NCBI GenBank assembly: GCA_905250075.1 | Contig: CAJNOP010000302.1 | Span: forward strand, 62,001 to 126,000 | DNA from: Rotaria sp. Silwood1 | Lineage: Eukaryota; Rotifera; Eurotatoria; Philodinida; Philodinidae | DNA length: 64,000 bases | Reading direction: 5' to 3' | Part shown: piece after piece, positions 48,632 to 60,027 of the stretch | Numbering within the stretch: position 1 is the stretch's first letter | Layout: every line of letters starts with the position of its first letter | Translations under genes and position numbers: made by a program | The notes under the pieces: model-generated | What the model saw: the letters and a program-made list of their open reading frames with translations, nothing else | Databases searched by the model: none | What the model was told of the DNA's origin: nothing

Positions 48632-51600
48632 TCAAACAACTTGCTCACATATTACTGTCGTTTCACTATGTATTAGCTGCTCCATAATCGGAGCAATATA
48701 AATTGAATATAAACCGCCTGGCTCACGGGAATCACGATAAGAAGGACAAGTAAATGAGATCTGATGTGCTTTTGATGGCTTAATTATCACATTGTTCAAA
48801 GCAGTATCATAGTCACAAGCTGTTCCAGTATTTAACACAACGGAACTTTCACATAGGCGTACTACATATGAAATGAGCTGCGGATCTGCTACTGTTGCTT
48901 TCAGTGAGCACACTAATTTTGTCTTTTCTCCCGGTGTACATGCGTTGGTCGCTGATTGCAACGTGAAGCCGCAGTTTCTCTGCGATCCAATATGCTGTCC
49001 AGATGGAAGACAAGGGCCCTAAGGAAAGATAATATTAGACAATAAAATGTATTAGTTATTATTGAGATAATGCGTTTTGACCAATGATTCTATCATCTAA
49101 CCAGAAGAGATGAATAGCGGACGTAACACAGTATATTCTGGACTTCTAGTAAAACTTACAATACATAGTACTTCGCTAAATTGTGAACTTATTCATGCTG
49201 GTCTATAGACATTCATCTGTCGCTTATTTATATATTAATTTTATTCTGAATCACAGTATACCGATGTATTCGAAGGAAAGTATCACTAATAAAGAATCAT
49301 GCAGTGCAACATCTAGAAATAGTCAAAATTTCGGATGCAAATGAACACAAATGCTACTGAAGGAGAGCTTCCATAGTGTTGATTTCTCTTCAGAATAGGA
49401 GTCCTTGCAAAAGATGTTGAGATGTCTACCACAGTTTCTGGATAAATCTGAGATCCAATCATTTTTCTCATTGCATGTATCAAGATCGGGTTTAACATGG
49501 CTTTTAGAGGCGAGGACATAGTTGGAAAAAACAATGACCAACCTCATAAGACCTATATAATCCTTTTGAAAAAGTTAATTGAAATTTTTCCAAGAAGATG
49601 AACGTTTTGAAAATCTAATAACTGATGATGAGATAGTTACTTGAGCACCGCTTTTGAAGCTGTTTCTTATGTTATACGTAACATGATGAAGAATGTTCTG
49701 TGATGAACAAAGTCCTACTCCATACGTACCGTTACATATCCGTTACCGTCTGTTGGTACAGTTACATTAATTTGGTGAAAGTTATTTGCTAAGGTGGATG
49801 GATTTGTACCAGTCACGCATTTCTGCTTGGAAACTGTTCCACCATTCACATCAGTAAAATTCGTTGGCTCCCAAATAAAGTCTCCTTGTGCGTCCAAGAC
49901 TAGTTGTCCTTCACAAAGCATGTTATCTGGATTCATATGAGCGGTCAATGGAGCAGTAATTGGTGAATAGGTTGTATTGTGATCTGTGATGTCAATCCAT
50001 TGGCAAGGAATACCTGCTTGGTATGTGTCTACCAACAGAAATAATGCATCATTATTTGGAATTCATCTCTATTGTAATTATGAGAGAATGGTGCAAAACC
50101 AAAAAAGGTCAGTATAGAAACACGTATTCTACTGCAAACCATAGAAATGTGCTTTTCTAATCAAATTGCGGCCAAAAACTCTCAAAAAGTTCTCTAGCTG
50201 GCCAGAAAATGGTGATGGGTTTTCAAAATAGGGAAGGATTAATTACAGCTTGAATGACTTTAGAAATACTAATGGGTGTGAAAGCTGACATTGTTAGCTC
50301 AGCAGCAACATCAATAGCTCAAAGGAGACTTTGCGAATCATACTCAAATACTTGAAAGCATAAGGATTGTAAATGTTTTCATCTGATTATTAGACACAAG
50401 AACGAACCTATATCATTAGGTAATCATTTTCTTCATAGAGAAAACACGATTCGAAATAAAAACTTAGCCCGATTTAGCTAGTTCTTGTTGATAGATTTTC
50501 TAGGTATGTACTTCTCAGTTACAGGTGTTAAGCTTTTCTAATCGATGATCCAGAATGAACGATCATCTCAGTTCTTAGTACATATTTCGTATATTTTTAA
50601 TTGTACAATGTTGAATTTTCTTCTAAAAGATACGTCATTCAATTTTCGAGAAATAGCTCATCAAATAGGTTCTCTTAAGACTACAGTCCATATGTTGTAC
50701 TGTAATTTATAGGAAAAGTTCGAACTCATTTGAGATGCTGCACTTTGTTGTTATACTACTTCGTGTATAGACGTGCAATAAAAATAAGTTGTGTATGTTT
50801 TGAAAAACGAAAAAATTTTTCTATCCTCTTTCCAATAAAGGTTTTCTTTCGGCACCCTTCTGTTGCAAAGTCATAGAAGTCAACATTTGTTTCATTACTT
50901 TTGCATCAGATGATATATTAAAAGCTGGAGGTCAACGACTTCATCAGTCTTCAAGACTGAAGTCTCAGTTGTTTCCCGCTTAAATACATCTATCTGAACA
51001 TGAAAAAATGCAAGAAATTGAAGATGAACTTTGTTAGTGATGAAACTTCACTTCTTACTGCGAGGCTCTGGATCGAAAATGTAGATGTAACTCCTTACGT
51101 ACCTCACGTTGAAAGATATTTATATGAACAGATCCTATATCCGTATCGAGCATATAGCAATAGTGTTCTAAAATGCATACCTGTCCAACCGGCAGTGCTC
51201 CCTTGATAAGCGCAATCGTCAAATTCAGACCACATTGGACTCCATTCCGCATTGGCTAGGCGACCAGTCGACGCTATACAAAATGCTCGTTTCCCATTTT
51301 TAACTCCCGAGTTTCCAAATGTGAATGTTCCATAGTATTCGAAATGGTAATGTCGGTGGCATGCGTCGTACTCGAAAAGACCATGGTTCGTCACGGTAGC
51401 AGGCAGCTGCGTATTATTATCCAGCAAACTATATATATGGCCGAAGAGCAAATTCGCTCCACCAATATTTTCTTCGGATGAATCAAATAATAGTAATCTC
51501 CTCCATCCTGTACCACCGATACACGATTCATCCTGTTCACAGGTGTTATTAGTAAAATATTTATACTGGATCAAGTTTGCCTCTAAACTGCTCTCGAGTA

Positions 51601-54449
51601 ATAGTTGGTCCGCATCATTCGGGTGCTCAGTCGATGGAGGACTACTTAACGCACGGATTTGATTCGCAAGTGCTTCATTCCATGGTAATCGAGTAAAAAT
51701 AAATGAAGCATTCACTGCACCAACGTATTTTCTTAATGCATCAACGCAACTTATTCGGACAGTCTTCGAGCAATGACACTGGATGCACGCTTCAGTTGGC
51801 GAATATATAAATGGATCTTCACCTTCACATGTGTCGTCGTAAACCCATTCAGTTCTTTCAGTATGAACACTCGGAACCGGATAGTCAGCTGAAACGAAGA
51901 TTTATTTTCTATTATGAGGATTCTTCTTAACGATATTTGAATACCTTAGTTACTTACGATTGGCAAGAGTTTCATTAACGCTGACCTTTTATAAACGGGA
52001 AAAACCCAAAAAGAATGTGAGTCGATGACATTACTTTTTCAATCAATAATTTTTTTTTTGAAGAATAATTTTTCAATGAGCAGCGGCTCAGAATAGACTG
52101 TTAAGCGGCTATGATCAGCCAATAGAAGCTGATGTCGATGCTCTAGATCCACTCGTCCACTCTAGGAAATATGTTTAGAAATATTTCCAAAGTTCAAATT
52201 TTCTAGTAGCTCTAGAACAGCACATTAGGCAACAACGCTTAAGAATTTCATCGCTAGAGCTTTAGAAAATGTCATATGAAAGAAAAAGCATTTTCTATTC
52301 GAAAAATCAGGAGGCAAGTTCTTTTTAGCAACTCTATTTGTACTTTTCGCTCTCTAGAAGTTCAGAACCATTAGTTCCAGAATGTTATTCTAAACAATCG
52401 ATGCAATAATACGTGAAGGAATCGCATACCAAGTTACTCGTCGTCTATATTTCGAAAGTGCGACACAAATCGATCAATAAACCTATGCAGAAAGTATTCT
52501 GTACAGTGTCGATTGACATCGATCAATTTTTTGCGGGCTCAGACAAATGTTCATCTTAATGGGGAAGGAAATAAGCGGATCGTACGCTGTTCGGTGTTGA
52601 TTTTTCAAATATTTCTATCAGAAATGCGCTAGCGAACACTCATGAATGTACGTAACGATGTGTTTTTCCATAGCTTGACGGAATTTCTATCGACCTTCTG
52701 CAGGCGCTTGGAGGGCGGAGTACGACAATGTCGAAAAAAGCTTTTGTCGGACAATCCATTGCGTTTGATCTATTATTATAGCCTTTTAAATGCTGATTAC
52801 AAAAATGTGATTGCGCTTGAAAATAGCTCGTAACCTTATAAGGTAAGGCGGTGAAACGATTTCAGTCTTGGGTAGGCTCAAATTTCGAATGAAACCAATC
52901 TACCAAATGTAAAAAAAAATAGGATTGAAACTTCATTGAAATCATTTGTAATGATAAAGTTTTTAATTGACTTTTCTTTTTGGTAAATGAAGAAGTTTTA
53001 ACTCAATTTTCATCGGCTGCCAATGCTTCAATTCTAGTCTTTTCTTATGAAGTTTGAATGAACTAAAACTTGCGTTGGTCGTATAACCCATGAAATTGTG
53101 ACCTTATTTCGATTATTTTTCGTTAAAACCGTTTAGAACATGATTGAATACTGCATGATTATAATCGGTTTTCAAATTATTTCGATCTGATTTGAGTTCT
53201 AGTTTTCTTTATACATGAATATGAACTCGTTGAAAACTATTTTTGTTCATCTCTTCTCATAAAGGTGAGAAATATAGCTTTTCTTCCTAAATGTCAATTC
53301 TTTAAAAACGCATAAAAATACCTAATGCATCATTGTTTCATGACACAACAAGAACTAACGAAGTATCTGAAAAAGACTATTTAAGAAAGCAATAGAAAAA
53401 AAGCCTAAGAAACAATAAAATTACTCAACAGCAAAATCCACCTTTCCATCTTAGTTCTTTGAAAAAAATCAGAACAAATGCTAGATCAAATTAATACCAA
53501 GGTTTTATTGTTACTTCTATCATAAGTTTTCTTTACATAATTCTGATTGCGGTCTATTATCACCTAAGCTCTCAAATAAAATTTCAACAGGAGATGAATT
53601 TTCATCAAAACTATTCTGTGCCTTTTTCTTTTTTTACTTAAACTTAAAATTATAGATTTTGTTCATCTAGCTAAACGTAAAAGAGGATAATAATTATTGA
53701 AAAAATTGATCAAAGCTATAAGAGTCTGATTTTATTAGTCTGACCGTCAGTGAGAACAGAATTATTGACAACTTACCTTCATCTATACAAGCATAACCAG
53801 TTCGTTGAATAAGATTGTAAGGATCGGCAGGCAGTATGAAGGGTTCAACCCACTGGCCACCAATTGTTTCTAACTGTGGTTCACTAATACCCGGCGACTC
53901 ATAATCAGTCAAAATATGTGTTGACCATGAATAGCTCATGTAAACCGAATCTTGGCCATCGATAGAATGATCCCGTTTCGGATTTCCGTGTAATTCGAAA
54001 TCCCAGTGTTCCGGCTGCGTTAGTGGAAGTTGAAATTTACCCTCAAAGTATGCTGAACGATATACAAATCGATACGTTGACATTGATATTTGTTTCTTCG
54101 CACGTTCAATCCAAAATTGTAAATTCGGTTTTAATAATTCGGTAACAATCAAATCCAAACTCTTTTGGTCACTCGAAAATTCATCCAAGTTAACGCTAAC
54201 TATTGAGTCCAATTGCACCTGAACTATAGCGCCAGGATCCACTGTCTGCGTAGCACCGAGATCCTCTGTTTGCGTCGCTGTTTTTATGTTTGGTTTCATT
54301 CCAAGTGCACTTAACCTACTCTGTTGGTCGCGGTTGATATCACCGTGTAAGCGTATGAGTCGACACTTGCCAGGATGAATCTTGCAGTAATCACCGACTG
54401 TGAGCAGCCATATATTCATTAGGAGCAGAATGATACATACTTTCTTCAT
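48632..54449 (-). CDS. Lysyl oxidase family amine oxidase, secreted
   Basis: Four exons (53777-54449, 51181-51888, 49730-50028, 48632-49018) join in phase to 688 residues ending in TGA. Start ATG at 54447-54449 gives the signal peptide KKVCIILLLMNIWLLTVGDY. The copper site is in LFEYDACHRHYHFEYYGTF (His402, 404, 406), matching the lysyl oxidase C-H-x-H-x-H talon. Lys424 in NGKRAFC aligns with the lysine of the LTQ cofactor, and Tyr463 in DTYQAGIPCQWIDITD with its partner tyrosine, so the cofactor could form. Lysyl oxidases oxidise peptidyl lysine to allysine and crosslink extracellular matrix. An N-terminal region of about 230 residues is not an SRCR or pro-region I recognise, and the C-terminal 129 residues are Cys-containing. 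Introns are very long for this genome (711, 1152 and 1888 bp). Confidence 0.88.
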
Positions 54450-56163
54450 TCTGCACTTTATTATTTCAATGAAAATCACACTTTTTATATTGTGATTAAA
54501 AGATTTCAATTCAATAACTATCTACAAATAGAAGACTCAGACGTGGTAGAGAGAAACGCGCGGTATCAAAGTCACCTTTTCATTTCAGAAACATATAATG
54601 GATAAGCAACTCATTCAAAGTTTTGAAATCTACCTTCTGTCTGTCTTACAGATAAGCAATACGTTTGAAGAGCTTCCATGATACTTCATTTTAAAACCTA
54701 ATCGACTTCAATGCATCAAACATGAGGATTTGATCAAGATCCTTGTGTTCGTGGATAACGGGAAACAGATATCTGCATTTTCTTGACACTTACTGCTGAG
54801 GTATTTCAACGTTAGTTGCTGATGTTTTTTTTTTGATTTTACAAACAAATGATGATTGTTAATTTGATCCTTATATACTACATGGTCAACATAAACGAGA
54901 GAAATATAGAAAAGAAAGAAAACAGAAAATGACAACACTTAAACAAAGAAAAATGAGTTACAAATAATGCAGAGTATTGTGCGTTTCAATTCTGAAAACT
55001 CTCTCGGAACTCATGTCGAATGATAACTTCTTTTAGATCATAATTTTGATAGAAACATGTGAACATTTTTGAGTATGAACGAAACTCAGGTTCCGAGTGA
55101 AAACTGATGCAGTATGCAAAGTATAACAATACTACGAAAAATTTCCAGAACGACACTGGAAATAAAATGAAGTAAAATGACTGTACCGTAATCTCGCAGT
55201 GTCACCTGAACAAAACAAAAGCTTTGTCAATACGGGAACCATGATAAGAACTCATAGTTCTACTTGAATGTCAACAAAAATCGAAAAACGAAACAGGACT
55301 TCGTCAGACTGCAGAAACATACCTAATACTGATGAAAATCACTCTGAATAAGAGCATAGTATACAAAATCGTGAAACTACAAACATGTCGTTGAATCACT
55401 GAAAGATCTGCAGATTCTGATGGAAAGTTTTAATGTTACAAAGAATATCAGGCAACACTTGACAATCATTGGAGCTGATGCAATACGCCATATGTGGTAG
55501 ACTTGGAAATTACGTGAAAAACATATCTCTACCGCTGCTGAATGTTTTGAGCATTCGAGATTTTGATTTAGAATATTATTGATGAGCATCTAGCAATTTT
55601 CTAGGAGGCTTATGGAACTACTGATGGGCAATAAGAGCTGGGAAGAAAAACAAGACAAAGACTACATGATCAGGAGATCGAAGAAGTCGTTGCTGAGCTA
55701 TAGGGAATGATATGTTGGTTCCTTAACACATTAAAGAAATGGTCTCTATAGAAATCGTGAGTGAAACTCAGAGGTTTCCGACTCCAAATAAAAATCGACA
55801 GGTATACCAAGATTGATGGTAACGATCACTACACTCAAGTAGATTAATACGAAGGATTTCGAGGCTGGTTAGAACTAAAGAGAGCTGAGAGATTGGTAGT
55901 AAAACGTCGAACATGACTTATCCTGGTTAGAAAGTGAATTTCTCATATGTTATCATACCTAATTGTAGGTTGAGTATGAAAATGATTTACCAATAGAAAT
56001 CAGTACTAGACTACGATTGATAACAGTGGGATCTTCGTATGTTTTAAAGTACTGTTTCAAGCCAGTTTCGATTGCAAATATTTTGTGCAGCGAAAAAATA
56101 TGCTTCATCAACCATTAATATTTTTCATGTTTATCCAGCATATGGGGCAAAAAAACCGGGAAG
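54450..56163. other. Intergenic DNA upstream of the lysyl oxidase gene
   Basis: Frames at 54708-54938 and 55377-55589 (both -) were examined and not recognised. No repeat or RNA gene seen. Confidence 0.4.
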
Positions 56164-57139
56164 GTAACGATTCGTAACGGTTGGTTACGAAAGCCCAGTA
56201 AGAAGCAGGGCTTTCGTAACAATGTAAAATGCATAAATCATAAAAAGCAGGGCTTTCGTATCGATTTTCGACAGGGCTTTCGTATCGTTTTAGACAGGGC
56301 TTTCGTATCAAGTTTACAGGGCCTTCGTAACAATTTTGACAGGGTCTTCGTATCGGTCTTACAGGATCTTCGTACCGTTCTTACAGGGCTATCGTAACGT
56401 AAAAGGATTTGGTATGATCTTTAGTCAGATGTTGCTGACAGGATTTCATATTGAAATTAGGGATCTACCAAAATTATAACATAAATAGTTCAAAAGTAGA
56501 AAGTGAGAACCAGCATATAAGTATAGACAAATTTTTATCTTCTTGTAAATCTCTTTCTTAGTAACAACAAAAAGTAACAAAAACCAGGCAATATATAAAG
56601 AGAGAAGAGTGAACGAGAACAATATCCAGATAATAGAATTAAGAATACACATAATTGATTTCCTCGATTTTAAGTCAACAACTTTCACAAAAAAAGGCGT
56701 ACACAATTCTGGAAAAACATAGAGAACTAGAAATAACAACGACATCTATGAATGTATACAAATAATTCATTCACAGTATAGTACCATGTATTTGGACCAT
56801 TTAAGTATATAAAACTTGTTACGAATGGATCCCACTTAATGACTTAAGCTATATTTGTAAGCATGGGTATTCGTAACGAATGCCCTGTTCTTTTTAGTGC
56901 CAGTCTTTCATTTTAGTTATGAATGCAATAAGAACTTGATTACGAAAGCCCTGTCAAAAACGATACGAAAGCCTTGTATAAGTTTGATACAAAAGCCCTG
57001 TCAAAATTTGATACGAAAGCCTTGTCAGAATTTGTTACGAAAGCCCTGTCAAAATTCGTTACGAAAGCCCTGTAGTAAAAACGATGACAGGGCTTTCGTA
57101 TTACGAAAGCCCTGTAAATTTCTCGTTACGAATCGTTAC
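56164..57139. mobile_element. Foldback element with tandem-repeat arms (FB/Galileo-like architecture)
   Basis: The ends are perfect 16-bp inverted repeats: GTAACGATTCGTAACG at 56164-56179 and CGTTACGAATCGTTAC at 57124-57139. Each arm is a tandem array of roughly 18-22 bp units built on ACAGGGCTTTCGTA, in that orientation in the left arm (about 56180-56400) and as TACGAAAGCCCTGT in the right arm (about 56940-57115). The last right-arm unit is followed by an inverted copy. The middle (56400-56930) is unique AT-rich DNA with no transposase seen. The open frames at 56108-56311 and 56897-57163 are translations of the repeat. Structurally it resembles Drosophila FB and Galileo elements. Confidence 0.75.
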
Positions 57140-60027
57140 ACCCCCAAAAAACCAACTGAATAAGCAGTATAATGCATATTATCTCCATCATTACAATATG
57201 CATGTATTGACGTAAATAAAACTAAGCAATCGGAGAGTGATAAAACAAGGAAAACGATGATATTATATCCCCTTTAAACATATATGTTATTATAGCTTCT
57301 TCGTTAACTAACTGACGGTACGGCTGAATGCACACACATATTGTTTTGTTTTTTGTATTCATTATATGCATACAAACAAAATAATAGTTGAGTATCACAC
57401 CAACAATCTTGTCGATATATTACACTGTTATTACTGTGCTTAACACAAATTTACATACGAATACAACGAGAATATGTAAATGTTCTGAAAAAAGTCATAT
57501 TCTCAGATCTGTCTGTGATATCAATAAGCTATGATATTTATTATTAGCATCTTTAAAGTAGAATACATGGGTACTCTTATGCTACTTCATATTCGAAAAA
57601 ATTGTCTCGTCAAAAGTAACATACTATGGTATGTGAAAAAGAAGTTTAAGTAATAATAATGATACAAAATAGTCTCTCTAAACAGGTTTCTGAGGAAGAA
57701 CACAACTCGAATAATGAATTCCGAGTGAATTAAATTGACAGTAATTTCTTGTGTATTTTATACATATTAATGTTGTGGTCATAATTATAAGTTGTTTTGA
57801 TGAACTATACAAACATCATGGTCGTCGATACGGATACAAAGAAGACAATAATTGCTGTCTTAATGGGTAACCGCTCCAATGGTGAATAGGACTGTAGTAG
57901 CAGATCGATACCGAACCGAGTGGTTTTTGCTAGTTTTCTTTTATTTTTTTAACAGTATGTTCATTTATGGTATAGATGGCATATATTGAGAGAGTTAACA
58001 GTTTCATGTCAAGAATTGAAAATTTCAATATGAAAGAGAGAAAGACAACGTCATATAAAATTGATGCTATGTCAATATGACAAAACTATGAAATTCTAAA
58101 AGTTTCGAATGAAATTATATCGATTGTTATATTCTATCTAATAAACAGCGATGATTATCTTCGAAAGTCAATTTTAAATTTAATGAATATTTTTCTATAT
58201 CTTTTAAATGTTTATGATTTATCTTCTCTAGCTAAAAGATGATTAATCTGTCATGTCTTCATGTTTAAATTGTAAATTTTCTCATCAGTAACATGACTAA
58301 GATTGATCTTGATAAATTGAAAAGTTGTCAACTAGAAACTCAACTAAAATTAAAATAATTCAGTTTAATGAAAAAACATTATAAACTCTTATGAAAAAGT
58401 GATCAAACAATATTTTCTTTTGTTGGAAATCATGAATAAGAATGATGTAGAAAATGTTCTTGAAAGTTAAGCAGCATGATGAATCTTTGAATTTTTTTTC
58501 TTTTTTGGCATCAATTTATGTCATAGACGAAATAAAGAAGGTCAAAAGAACAATATGTTTTTAATATCATATATGAATGTACAAAAGAAATATTCACCTG
58601 AAACTTCATAATAACCAAAAAATACTTAATTCAAGGCACTATCATTAACTCCAGTATTCATACAAAAATTTTGTTGGTAAATAAAATAAAATTTCGAATA
58701 AATATCAAATCAAAGTGAAAGATGATGAATTGCAATTAATAGTTGGTGGAAGACATAGTTTATGTCATGATACTGTTGATAATCTTAAAACTATTTATGA
58801 ATGTTTATTGATGAAATTTGATGCATATATTAAATTAATAAGAGATGTTCCTGATGAAGTAATCAAGAAGAATTTCGAGACAACAGCATGTGATTTATTC
58901 TTTGAAGATTTTTAAACGAATATAGTCACATTCTAATGTATTTTGCATAACAAAACAGTATGAATCCAACAATAAATTGTTAAGATATAAATATTTTGAA
59001 GAGAAAACAAAAGTAGTAATGAATATTTGGAATGAATGTAAACAAAGTGTATACTCCTATTTTATGAATCATGGAATTAATTTTTCATTTCGAATGGTAC
59101 ATTTTTTTTTCTAATGTTTACTAAAATTCATTTTTCATTTCATTCAATCTAACTTTTAATGATAATTTAATAAGTACGGATTTTGGTATTAGTATAGTCA
59201 CTACATGTAGAATTATAAATGAAATGTTAACACAGTATTGGGAATGATACAATGAAGAAGTGTCGAAATTGTGAAATTTTTGACATTATCTAAGATATTT
59301 GAGAAAGTTTATAAACTAAATGAATGAATTAAAAACATTGTTAAAATCAATCAACTATAATGATGAAATTTATCTATAAAGATCGTATTTTGCATGCATA
59401 AAACAAGCAATTCAAAGTAGACAGACAAAAGAAGTCTAAAAACCATAAATCTCATCTGTTTAAACAGTGTAGTATACCTCAAAAAAAAAACCGTTCATTG
59501 GATTGCAAAACTTTTATTTAGCAACTTCTGCCTCAGAAGCAATATTTTTCCTTAAAATGTTTGTTTTTTTCTTCACTGTAAACAGTTCAGATTCGTGAAG
59601 ATCTTGAATTTCTGAGTTAGATAAAATGTTTTTCTTTAGATTTCAATAAATAGCTATACAATGACAGTTGGGGTGTGAATGCGGCTATCCGTATGATTCT
59701 TATCATCATTTCACCCACACCCTCGTTCAATACAGCATTTGTTTATCTTCATTTTTACAACAACAACTAATATGTTGACAGTACATGTATATGTAAAACG
59801 TAAGAATTTTTGGCCAGAGAACTCTAAATTCGACTAGTTTTCCGTCTAACATTAATGCTAATGGTTAATCTTGAATTTTCTTAACTATGCATAGTTCATA
59901 GATGTAATTTTTCCTTTTCTTTCTAGTAAATGAAAATTTACTAGACATCAAAAACAAAAAAAAATTTATTAAAAAAAGAAAAACTAACAATGAAATTATA
60001 ACAAAAAATATTCGTTTATTTTTTTGT
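57140..60027. other. Intergenic DNA downstream of NOL10
   Basis: An open frame at 58715-58915 (+; HSLCHDTVDNLKTIYECLLM) and a possible continuation near 58950-59100 look mildly protein-like, but the frame breaks repeatedly and I do not recognise the family. They may be relics. A telomere-like mini-element lies at 59670-59724. The rest shows nothing. Confidence 0.4.
59670..59724. repeat. Telomere-like G/T then C/A mini-element
   Basis: GGGGTGTGAATGCGGC on the left and TTTCACCCACACCCTCG on the right, about 300 bp past the NOL10 stop codon. Confidence 0.5.

Noticed and set aside
51955-51985. Extra small exon in the lysyl oxidase gene
   Set aside because: Including it breaks the reading phase, whereas joining 53777-54449 directly to 51181-51888 is in phase and gives CIDEADYPVPS, as expected for the family.
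56180-57115. CRISPR-like regularly spaced repeats
   Set aside because: The repeats (about 14 bp core) are inverted between two arms, the intervening 4-8 bp are far too short for spacers, and the genome is eukaryotic.
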